From the NCBI GenBank assembly GCA_008933495.1, contig WBUW01000095.1, positions 1 through 8,938 on the forward strand: 8,938 bases of DNA, read 5' to 3'. Of this stretch, positions 1-5,073 are shown one piece after another. How positions within the stretch are numbered: the stretch's first letter is position 1; every line of letters starts with the position of its first letter. Made by a program: the position numbers and the translations under genes. Below the pieces are notes generated by a model. It saw nothing but the letters and a program-made list of their open reading frames with translations. It searched no databases and had not been told where the DNA came from. The DNA comes from Pseudorhodoplanes sp. GTDB taxonomy: Bacteria > Pseudomonadota > Alphaproteobacteria > Rhizobiales > Xanthobacteraceae.

Positions 1-224
1 TCGGCGTGCGGGTGCTGGCGATCGCGCCCGGCATTTTCGGCACGCCGATGCTCAAGACGCTGCCGCAGGAGGCGCAGGACAGCCTCGGCGCCTCGGTGCC
101 GTTCCCCAGGCGGCTCGGCGAGCCGCGCGAATTCGGCGAGCTCGTGCTGTTCCTGGTGCGCAACGGCTACATGAATGGCGAAGTGATCCGCATCGATGGC
201 GCCCTGCGCATGGCTCCGCGCTAG
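1..224 (+). CDS. Short-chain dehydrogenase, 3-hydroxyacyl-CoA dehydrogenase type II-like (C-terminal part only)
   Basis: Only the last 74 codons are present; the first whole codon begins at base 3 and the stop is TAG at 222-224. The visible piece is the C-terminal third of a classical SDR. It has the APGIFGTPML segment that follows the last Rossmann strand, then VPFPRRLGEPREFGELVLFL, and ends with NGEVIRIDGALRMAPR. This end closely resembles mammalian HSD17B10 (3-hydroxyacyl-CoA dehydrogenase type II), whose C-terminus has the same order: PG-F-TP, VPFP-RLG-P, NGEVIR-DGA-RM. Members of that family oxidise 3-hydroxyacyl-CoA or branched 2-methyl-3-hydroxyacyl-CoA with NAD+. The cofactor loop and the Ser-Tyr-Lys catalytic residues lie outside the window and cannot be checked. 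The thioesterase gene follows after 11 nt, so the two are probably cotranscribed and both act on CoA thioesters. The SDR family is certain; the exact substrate is inferred. Confidence 0.88.
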   Translation, partial: GVRVLAIAPGIFGTPMLKTLPQEAQDSLGASVPFPRRLGEPREFGELVLFLVRNGYMNGEVIRIDGALRMAPR

Positions 225-235
225 GACAGCCGCGG

Positions 236-658
236 ATGCTGAAGAACTTGCGGACCTTGCGGATCGAGTGGGGCGACTGCGACCCGGCCGGTATCGTGTA
301 CTATCCGCGCTATTTCGCGATGTTCGATCATTCAACCACGACGCTGATTTCCGCAGCATCGGGGCTCAACAAGTTCGACCTGCTGAAGAAATACGCCATG
401 GCCGGCTACCCGATGGTCGACACGCGCGCGCGTTTTCTGGTGCCGATCCGCTACGGCGACGACGTGACGATCGAATCGCAATTCACCAAGGTCGGCACAT
501 CGAGCTTTGACATCCGGCACAAGCTGTTCAGGGGCAGCACGCTGTGCGTGGAGGGCTTCGAGACGCGGGTCTGGGTCGGATACGATCCGCACGATCCCGC
601 GCGCATCAGGTCGAATCCCATTCCCGAAGACCTCGCCGCGAAGTTCCGCGCCGGCTGA
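236..658 (+). CDS. Acyl-CoA thioesterase, 4-hydroxybenzoyl-CoA thioesterase (4HBT) family
   Basis: A 140-residue single hotdog-domain protein, the usual length for the family. Residues 10-25 read IEWGDCDPAGIVYYPR, the signature of the Pseudomonas-type 4-hydroxybenzoyl-CoA thioesterase; Asp16 matches the catalytic Asp of that enzyme (Asp17 in the Pseudomonas protein). MFDHSTTTL follows as the start of the central helix, then the beta strands (RFLVPIRYGDDVTIES, SFDIRHKLF, EGFETRVWVGYD). It should hydrolyse an acyl- or aryl-CoA to the free acid and CoA in the cytoplasm; 4-hydroxybenzoyl-CoA itself is possible but not shown. The start is ATG at 236, with a weak AGGA at 223-226 that overlaps the previous stop codon. 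It sits 11 nt after the SDR gene and 11 nt before a marR gene. In this setting it may recycle CoA from a dead-end intermediate or release the free aromatic acid. Confidence 0.9.
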   Translation: MLKNLRTLRIEWGDCDPAGIVYYPRYFAMFDHSTTTLISAASGLNKFDLLKKYAMAGYPMVDTRARFLVPIRYGDDVTIESQFTKVGTSSFDIRHKLFRGSTLCVEGFETRVWVGYDPHDPARIRSNPIPEDLAAKFRAG

Positions 659-669
659 GAGGAAGTGCC

Positions 670-1230
670 ATGACCCGCCGCGCCACGATCCCTGCCCAGC
701 CTGCGTCGGAGCGGTCGCCGCGCGCGCGCCCGGGCGGCGGCAAGAACTCCGGCCGGAATGATCGCAAGAACGTCGCTATTGATATTTCGCCGTTGCCGGA
801 CCGCATCGGCTACATGTTGCGGCGCGCGCAACTCGCGGTGTTCAAGAACTTCGTGCGCTGCTGCGCCGAATTCGATATCCGGCCGGGGCAATACGCGGTC
901 CTCGCCGTCATCGAGAACAATCCCGGGCTCAAGCAGATCGACGTCAGCACCGCGCTCGGCATCAAGCGCACCAATCTGGTCGCGCTGATCGATTTGCTGG
1001 AACAGCGCGGGTTCGCACGGCGCGAACCGGTGCCCGCCGACCGGCGCTCCTACGCGCTGCATCTGACTGCGAAGGGCAAGGCCTTCATGAGCAAGCTGCA
1101 TGCCCGCGTCGACGCCCACGAGCGCCAGGTGCGCACCGCGCTCGGCGAGGATGCGCGTGACCAGTTGTTGCCGATGATGCAGCGACTGATCGATACGCTC
1201 GGGCCGGCGTCCACTGACGACGAGCCCTGA
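670..1230 (+). CDS. MarR-family transcriptional regulator (first of two)
   Basis: A 186-residue winged-helix regulator. Residues 1-36 form a basic, Pro/Gly/Arg-rich and probably disordered tail, an extension compared with a typical 140-150-residue MarR. The core runs from about 41: first dimerisation helix (PLPDRIGYMLRRAQLAVFKN), then the helix-turn-helix (about 86-113, GLKQIDVSTALGIKRTNLVA) and the wing with the DxR motif at Asp124-Arg126 (DRRSYALHLT), then C-terminal dimerisation helices. The reading frame is open further upstream, inside the thioesterase gene, but ATG 670 is chosen because AGGA at 660-663 lies 6 nt ahead of it, directly after the thioesterase stop. Its place behind CoA-thioester genes resembles MarR proteins such as CouR and BadR of Rhodopseudomonas palustris, regulators of aromatic acid genes. 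It shares about 40 of 103 residues without gaps with the convergent MarR protein (my count by eye). The ligand is unknown. Confidence 0.9.
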   Translation: MTRRATIPAQPASERSPRARPGGGKNSGRNDRKNVAIDISPLPDRIGYMLRRAQLAVFKNFVRCCAEFDIRPGQYAVLAVIENNPGLKQIDVSTALGIKRTNLVALIDLLEQRGFARREPVPADRRSYALHLTAKGKAFMSKLHARVDAHERQVRTALGEDARDQLLPMMQRLIDTLGPASTDDEP

Positions 1231-1240
1231 GGCGGTCAGG
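1226..1240. other. Small inverted repeat spanning both converging stop codons
   Basis: CCTGA at 1226-1230 and TCAGG at 1236-1240 are reverse complements around a 5-base loop (GGCGG). Each arm contains the TGA stop of one of the two converging marR genes, so the symmetry partly follows from the stop codons. It has no T-run and is too weak to call a terminator alone. Confidence 0.3.
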
Positions 1241-1751
1241 ACAATTCTGCGGTGATCTGCCGCAGGATTTTCAGGAACGTGGCGCGGTCGCGCGGCCCGA
1301 TGATGCGGTCGAGATTGCGGTCATGGCGCCGGGCGCACTCGGTCAACTCGGCCAGCATCCGCTCGCCGGCCGCGGTCAGCGACAGGCAATAGGCGCGCCG
1401 GTCCTTGCGCAGGCGGGTGCGGCTGACCAGGCCGCGCCTGACCAGATCGTCGAGCGCGAACGTCAGCGTCGACTTGTCGCTGCCCACGGCACGGCTGAGC
1501 GCGGTCTGGCTGATGCCGGGATTGCGGCCGATCAGGAGCAGCGTGGCGAAACGGCCGGGACTGAGGTCGATATGCTTGGCCTCGCGTGAATAGGCCTGAA
1601 ACGACGCAGCCTGCGCCCGCCGCAAGTGGAATCCGGCCCAGTTTTCGAGCGGGCCGAAATCGATGGCGTCGCTTGCGCGCCGGCCGGGCGCCTCCGGCGC
1701 CGCGCGCCCGCGCGTCGCACGCGCAGCAGGTGTCCGTCTTGGCAAGGTCAC
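1236..1751 (-). CDS. MarR-family transcriptional regulator (second, divergent from the TRAP genes)
   Basis: A 171-residue MarR protein. Residues 1-30 are a basic Arg/Ala/Pro-rich tail. The core begins at about 34 (PLENWAGFHLRRAQAASFQ), the helix-turn-helix lies at about 79-105 (GISQTALSRAVGSDKSTLTF), and the wing carries Asp117-Arg119 (DRRAYCLSLT). The frame has a TGA four codons before the proposed GTG start at 1751, and no ATG until deep in the protein. GTG 1751, or TTG two codons later, is therefore the only reasonable start; the ribosome binding site is weak. It converges with the first marR gene across 5 nt and diverges from dctP. The 176-nt divergent region holds a 20-bp operator that covers a possible -10 for this gene, which suggests autoregulation and control of the transporter. 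It is the best candidate for the regulator of dctPQM and iorAB, but its close relative next door could share the site. Confidence 0.9.
   Translation of the reverse strand: MTLPRRTPAARATRGRAAPEAPGRRASDAIDFGPLENWAGFHLRRAQAASFQAYSREAKHIDLSPGRFATLLLIGRNPGISQTALSRAVGSDKSTLTFALDDLVRRGLVSRTRLRKDRRAYCLSLTAAGERMLAELTECARRHDRNLDRIIGPRDRATFLKILRQITAELS
1247..1274 (+). terminator. Possible intrinsic terminator for the SDR-thioesterase-marR operon
   Basis: CTGCGG at 1247-1252 and CCGCAG at 1260-1265 form a 6-bp stem with a 7-base loop, followed two bases later by TTTT (1268-1271). It lies inside the 3' end of the convergent marR gene, 17 nt past the stop of the upstream operon, as often seen for tightly convergent genes. 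The T-run is short, so this is tentative. Confidence 0.3.
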
Positions 1752-1796
1752 ATCCCGGGTTCATTCTTCATCGGCCGCATTTGCTGCGCTGCCGGA

Positions 1797-1825
1797 TTGA
1801 TAGTTTTATATCCGACTATTATTCT
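1797..1825 (+). promoter_or_regulatory. Predicted sigma-70-type promoter of dctPQM
   Basis: TTGATA at 1797-1802 (4 of 6 bases of the -35 consensus) is separated by exactly 17 nt from TATTCT at 1820-1825 (4 of 6 of the -10 consensus). Transcription would begin near 1832, leaving a leader of about 95 nt before the dctP ATG. The palindromic operator fills the spacer and overlaps the -35, so a bound dimer would block RNA polymerase. Confidence 0.55.
1800..1819. promoter_or_regulatory. Probable MarR operator, marR-dctP copy
   Basis: ATAGTTTTATATCCGACTAT has outer arms ATAGT and ACTAT in inverted orientation and matches the perfect palindrome before iorA at 17 of 20 positions. Its length and two-fold symmetry fit a MarR dimer site. 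It lies between the -35 and -10 of the dctP promoter and covers a candidate -10 of the divergent marR gene. Confidence 0.7.
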
Positions 1826-1860
1826 GCTTTACAGTCCGGGCCGCGTGCGGCTCCAATAAT

Positions 1861-1911
1861 ATCAAAGTTGGCGGAACGACAAGAAGTTGCCCAACCGCCG
1901 ACCGCTTTGAT
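1861..1911 (+). promoter_or_regulatory. Stem-loop in the dctP leader, just before the ribosome binding site
   Basis: ATCAAAG at 1861-1867 pairs with CTTTGAT at 1905-1911, and the adjoining TTGGCGG (1868-1874) pairs with CCGCCGA (1895-1901, one T-G wobble). A CCG bulge (1902-1904) lies on the right arm and the loop is 20 bases. The hairpin ends one base before AGGGAGGA (1913-1920). It could stabilise the 5' end of the message or affect ribosome access; its function is not shown. Confidence 0.45.
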
Positions 1912-1926
1912 CAGGGAGGATGTCAC

Positions 1927-2967
1927 ATGCAATTTCGTCTGCACAAGCTCGCTGTCGGCGCCGCGGTGGTGGGCAGCGCCATTTTTCTCGGCCTGTCCGG
2001 TGCCCAAGCCCAGGACAAGACGTTCGAGCTGAAGCTCGCCCACTGGGTTCCGCCGTCGCATCCGCTGCAGAAAGCGCTCGAGGAATGGGGCGCCTCGGTC
2101 GAGAAGGCCTCGGGCGGCACCATCAAGTACAAGGTCTTTCCGGCGCAGCAGCTCGGCAAGGCCTTCGATCATTACGACATGGCGCGCGACGGCATTGCCG
2201 ATCTCACCTACATCAATCCCGGCTACCAGCCCGGCCGCTTCCCGATCATCGGTGCCGGCGAATTGCCGTTCCTGGTAACCACGGCGAAGGGCGGCTCGCA
2301 GGCGCTCGATGCCTGGTACCGCAAATACGCCGCCAAGGAGATGAAGGACGTCAAGTTCTGTCTCGCCTTCATGCACGATCCCGGCACGTTTCATTCCAAG
2401 GCCAAGAAGATCATGGTGCCGGGCGACATCAAGGGCATGAAGATCCGCCCCGCCCACGCCACCATGGCCTCGTTCGTGACGCTGCTCGGCGGCACCAATG
2501 TGCAGTCGAGCGCGCCGGAAGTGCGCGATATTCTCGAAAAAGGCGTCGCCGAGGCGGTCACCTTCCCGTGGGGCTCGGTGCCGCTGTTCGGCATCGACAA
2601 GGTGACCAAGTATCACATCGACGCGCCGCTTTACGCGACCACGTTCGCCTTCGTCTTCAGCCCCGGCACCTATAACCAGATGTCGGCGGCGCAGAAGAAG
2701 GTGATCGACAATCATTGCACCAACGAATGGGCGCTGAAGGTCGCAGGACCCTGGGCCGACTTCGAGCACGGCGGCATCCAGAAGCTCAAGAGCGACGCCG
2801 CGCACGAGGTCTATCCGCTCACGCCGGCGCAGCTTGCCGAGTGGAAAAAGGCCGCCGAACCGCTGCAGAAGACCTGGGCCGACAATGTCAAGAAGGTCGG
2901 CGGCGATCCTGACAGCATCATGAAGGAGCTGAAAGAGGCGCTGGTGAAGTTCAAGGCCGCTTACTGA
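1927..2967 (+). CDS. dctP: TRAP transporter solute-binding protein, DctP family
   Basis: A 346-residue periplasmic binding protein, usual length for the family. Residues 1-28 form a Sec signal peptide: basic start (RLHK), hydrophobic core, and cleavage after AQA28 before QD. The mature protein starts with KTFELKLAHWVPPSHPLQKA, the typical first strand and ligand loop. The family GMKIR motif is present with Arg174, the position that normally forms a salt bridge with the carboxylate of the ligand. TFPWGSVPLFGI (212-223) matches the second-domain substrate region. A strong AGGGAGGA at 1913-1920 sits 6 nt before the ATG. It should capture an organic acid and deliver it to DctQM. The ligand cannot be read from sequence; the iorAB context and the precedent of TarPQM in R. 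palustris (aromatic acids) suggest an aryl or 2-oxo acid. It is the first gene of dctPQM, under the operator at 1800-1819. Confidence 0.95.
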   Translation: MQFRLHKLAVGAAVVGSAIFLGLSGAQAQDKTFELKLAHWVPPSHPLQKALEEWGASVEKASGGTIKYKVFPAQQLGKAFDHYDMARDGIADLTYINPGYQPGRFPIIGAGELPFLVTTAKGGSQALDAWYRKYAAKEMKDVKFCLAFMHDPGTFHSKAKKIMVPGDIKGMKIRPAHATMASFVTLLGGTNVQSSAPEVRDILEKGVAEAVTFPWGSVPLFGIDKVTKYHIDAPLYATTFAFVFSPGTYNQMSAAQKKVIDNHCTNEWALKVAGPWADFEHGGIQKLKSDAAHEVYPLTPAQLAEWKKAAEPLQKTWADNVKKVGGDPDSIMKELKEALVKFKAAY

Positions 2968-2979
2968 TCGGCGGCCTTC

Positions 2980-2998
2980 GCCGGCTGCAGCAGCCGGC
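2980..2998 (+). promoter_or_regulatory. GC-rich hairpin after dctP
   Basis: GCCGGCTG (2980-2987) and CAGCCGGC (2991-2998) form a perfect 8-bp stem with a 3-base loop, 12 nt after the dctP stop. No T-run follows, so it is more likely a processing or 3'-end-protecting element than a full terminator. With the next hairpin it may favour high DctP relative to the membrane subunits. Confidence 0.5.
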
Positions 2999-3012
2999 AC
3001 CGGCCATGAAAG

Positions 3013-3042
3013 CATGACGGCGGCATGAGCGTCGCCGTCATG
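3013..3042 (+). promoter_or_regulatory. Long hairpin between dctP and dctQ
   Basis: CATGACGGCG (3013-3022) and CGCCGTCATG (3033-3042) are exact reverse complements, and the stem extends inward by a G-T and a C-G pair. The ATG at 3025, the earliest possible dctQ start in frame, would lie in the loop. This argues for a later start and for a role as an intercistronic stability element. Confidence 0.5.
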
Positions 3043-3084
3043 GTCTCGACAGGCATTTCGTCCGTTTCCCGCAGGCACAGCCCG

Positions 3085-3621
3085 ATGACCACCCGCTTTC
3101 CTGCGATCACCCGCGCCATGGATCGCTTCATCGATTCGATCGAATGGACCGCGGCCTTTTTCATCGGCGTGGTCGCGCTCGACGTCTTCGTCTCGGTGCT
3201 GCTGCGTTACTTCTTCGGCTTCACGATTCCGGACGCCTACGATTTCGGCATGCTCATGCTCGGAATCGTGATCTTCTGGGGCATCGCCGCCACCAGCTAT
3301 CGCGGTACCCATATCACCGTCGATCTGATCTGGGCCAATGTCGGCCCGACTTGGCGGCGGGTCATCGACGTGTTCGCGACGCTGGTGCTGCTGTTCGTGG
3401 TGGTGGTGCAAAGTTACACGCTGTACGACAAGACGGTCAGCACCCGCGAGGCCAATCTGCTGACCTTCGACCTGCGCCTGCCGGTCTGGCCGTTCTATCT
3501 CGTGGCCTGGATCGGCGACGTGGCCGCGGTGCTGCTGATCATCGTGCGGACCTATCGTCTGATTTTTCATCCCGAGCTGATGACCCGCGATTTCGCGGCG
3601 GCGACAAAGCCGGTCGAGTGA
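3085..3621 (+). CDS. dctQ: TRAP transporter small permease subunit, DctQ family
   Basis: From ATG 3085 the product is 178 residues with four hydrophobic segments at about 22-43, 55-70, 93-112 and 134-155, the normal DctQ plan. SYRGTHITVDLIW (71-83) is the conserved loop after helix 2, and RLPVWPFYL precedes helix 4. DctQ helps couple DctM to the binding protein in the inner membrane. Starts are possible at 3025, 3085 and 3118. I prefer 3085 because it gives a short cytoplasmic N-terminus (MTTRFPAITRAMDRF), while 3025 lies inside a hairpin and adds 20 residues without family resemblance. No start has a strong ribosome binding site; AGG at 3074-3076 is nearest to 3085. It lies 117 nt after dctP and 4 nt before dctM. 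Confidence 0.88.
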   Translation: MTTRFPAITRAMDRFIDSIEWTAAFFIGVVALDVFVSVLLRYFFGFTIPDAYDFGMLMLGIVIFWGIAATSYRGTHITVDLIWANVGPTWRRVIDVFATLVLLFVVVVQSYTLYDKTVSTREANLLTFDLRLPVWPFYLVAWIGDVAAVLLIIVRTYRLIFHPELMTRDFAAATKPVE

Positions 3622-3625
3622 CCCC

Positions 3626-4924
3626 ATGTCCGCCGACGCCGTTGCGATTATCGGGTTCGTTACGCTCTTCGTGCTGATGCTGCTGCGCGTGCCGATCGGC
3701 ATGGCGATGGGCCTGGTCGGCGTCAGCGGCTTCGCCTATCTCACCAGCGGCGGCCCGGCGCTGAAGATCGTCGGCCACACCACGATGCGCACGGTGACCG
3801 ATTTCAATTTCGCCGTGGTCCCGCTGTTTCTGCTGATGGGCGCCTTCGCCACCACCTCCGGCATGAGCCGCGAACTGTTCCGGGCCGCCAACGCCTTCGT
3901 CGGGCATCTGCGCGGCGGTCTCGGCATCGCCACCATCGCCGCCTGCGGCGGCTTTGCCGCGATCTGCGGCTCCTCGGTGGCGACCGCGGCCACGTTCTCG
4001 CGCGTCGCCTATCCGGAGATGCGCCGCTACGATTATCCGCAATCCTTTGCCACCGGCGTGATCGCCGCCGGCGGCACGCTCGGCATCATGATCCCGCCCT
4101 CGACCGTGCTCGCGGTGTACGGGCTGATCACCGAACAGGACGTCGGCAAGCTGTTCGTCGCCGGCATCGTGCCCGGCATCGTCGCGATCCTCATGTACAT
4201 GACGACGATTTCGATCATCGGCTGGCTGAAGCAGGGTTTTCTGCCGGCGGGACCGCGCGCATCCTGGGCCGAGCGCTGGCGCAGCCTGCGCGATGTGTGG
4301 GCGACGGTGCTGCTGTTTGCGTTTGTGATCGGCGGCATCTATGGCGGCATGTTCACGGCGACCGAGGCGGCCGGTATGGGGGCCGGCGGCGCCTTCCTGA
4401 TCGGTCTGGCGCGCCGGCGGCTCACGCGCCACGATATCCTGCGCTCGCTATTGGAATCGACGCGCACCACCGCCGCGGTGTTCACCATCCTGATCGGCGC
4501 GCTGCTGTTCGGATATTTTCTCACCATCACGCAGACACCGCAGAAGATGACCGAATTCCTGACCGGGCTCGGCATCGGCAGCTACGGCATCCTGATCCTG
4601 ATCCTGCTCATGTACCTGGTGCTGGGATGCCTGATGGATGCGCTGGCGATGATCATCCTGACGGTGCCGATCGTGTTCCCGATCATCAAGCAGCTCGGCT
4701 TCGACCCGATCTGGTTCGGCGTCGTCATCGTCATGACCGTGGAGCTCGGCCTGATCCATCCGCCGGTCGGGATGAACATTTTCGTGATCAAGAGCGTGAT
4801 CGACGATGTGAAGATTTCGACCATCTTCTACGGCGTCCTGCCGTTCATTGTTACCGATATCCTGCGGCTCGTCCTGCTGGTGGCCTTTCCGGTCATTGCC
4901 CTGTGGCTGCCCTCCCATATGTAG
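3626..4924 (+). CDS. dctM: TRAP transporter large permease subunit, DctM family
   Basis: A 432-residue integral membrane protein, typical length, hydrophobic throughout with about 11-12 membrane segments. Family landmarks in order: LLRVPIGMAMGLVG (19-32), VPLFLLMGAFATTSGM (65-80), the GGFAAICGSSVATAATF region (108-124), GTLGIMIPPSTVLAVYG (150-166), and, near the end, HPPVGMNIFVIKSV (378-391). These two Pro-rich half-repeats belong to the inverted-repeat transport domain that binds Na+ and substrate. It is the channel-forming subunit that uses a sodium gradient to bring in the acid held by DctP. ATG 3626 follows the dctQ stop by 4 nt, so the two are translationally linked; no strong ribosome binding site is seen. 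A weak stem-loop follows its stop codon. Confidence 0.95.
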   Translation: MSADAVAIIGFVTLFVLMLLRVPIGMAMGLVGVSGFAYLTSGGPALKIVGHTTMRTVTDFNFAVVPLFLLMGAFATTSGMSRELFRAANAFVGHLRGGLGIATIAACGGFAAICGSSVATAATFSRVAYPEMRRYDYPQSFATGVIAAGGTLGIMIPPSTVLAVYGLITEQDVGKLFVAGIVPGIVAILMYMTTISIIGWLKQGFLPAGPRASWAERWRSLRDVWATVLLFAFVIGGIYGGMFTATEAAGMGAGGAFLIGLARRRLTRHDILRSLLESTRTTAAVFTILIGALLFGYFLTITQTPQKMTEFLTGLGIGSYGILILILLMYLVLGCLMDALAMIILTVPIVFPIIKQLGFDPIWFGVVIVMTVELGLIHPPVGMNIFVIKSVIDDVKISTIFYGVLPFIVTDILRLVLLVAFPVIALWLPSHM

Positions 4925-4951
4925 GCCCGGGCCGTGCCCGCCCCGGGCTTT
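4925..4951 (+). terminator. Possible weak terminator after dctM
   Basis: GCCCGGG (4925-4931) and CCCGGGC (4942-4948) make a 7-bp GC stem with a 10-base loop, directly after the dctM stop and followed by TTT (4949-4951). The short T-run suggests incomplete termination, so some read-through from dctPQM into iorAB is possible. Confidence 0.4.
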
Positions 4952-5024
4952 GTCGCCCGACGCCGACCCGCGCCTTGCAAAAGCCGGCGGAAAGGTACTT
5001 TTTATAAACATGATAATCTGCTAA

Positions 5025-5044
5025 ATAGTTTGATATCAAACTAT
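5025..5044. promoter_or_regulatory. Probable MarR operator before iorA (perfect palindrome)
   Basis: ATAGTTTGATATCAAACTAT is a perfect 20-bp palindrome centred between 5034 and 5035, ending 29 nt before the iorA ATG. It sits in an AT-rich stretch (4995-5044) that contrasts with the GC-rich genes. Candidate -10 hexamers just upstream are TATAAA (5003-5008) and GATAAT (5012-5017), but neither has a convincing -35, so the exact promoter is uncertain. A repressor here would cover the likely start region. It matches the site at 1800-1819 at 17 of 20 positions. Confidence 0.78.
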
Positions 5045-5073
5045 CTACGCCGCTCAATCCGGGGGTCGAGGCC

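Larger units (their letters stand above)
1752..1926. promoter_or_regulatory. Divergent control region between marR and dctP
   Basis: This stretch is clearly richer in A and T than the flanking genes around 1796-1832. It carries the 20-bp operator (1800-1819), a forward promoter for dctP and a possible reverse promoter for marR. On the minus strand TATAAA (plus-strand 1805-1810) could serve as the -10, with a weak TGTAAA 17 nt upstream of it, giving a leader of about 45 nt to the GTG start. A partial copy of the operator right half, ATATCAAA, is at 1859-1866. The rest is the dctP leader with a stem-loop and ribosome binding site. Confidence 0.65.

Noticed and set aside
544..669. Upstream extension of the first marR frame into the thioesterase gene
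   Set aside because: The preceding codons overlap the thioesterase, show no MarR resemblance, and ATG 670 has a good ribosome binding site.
1320..1764. Alternative minus-strand frame starting ATG at 1764 over the second marR gene
   Set aside because: It has a better-looking ATG, but its product is a Pro/Arg/Ala-rich frame-shifted version without MarR motifs; the GTG 1751 frame carries the full winged-helix domain.
1819..3702. Long minus-strand open frame (627 codons) opposite dctP and dctQ
   Set aside because: It is antisense to clearly homologous TRAP genes. Its product is rich in Asp, His, Arg and Gly (for example HDGDAHAAVM), typical of the reverse strand of GC-rich coding DNA, and shows no domain.
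3539..4432. Minus-strand open frame (297 codons) opposite dctM
   Set aside because: Same antisense signature over a gene with clear DctM motifs; no ribosome binding site or family resemblance.
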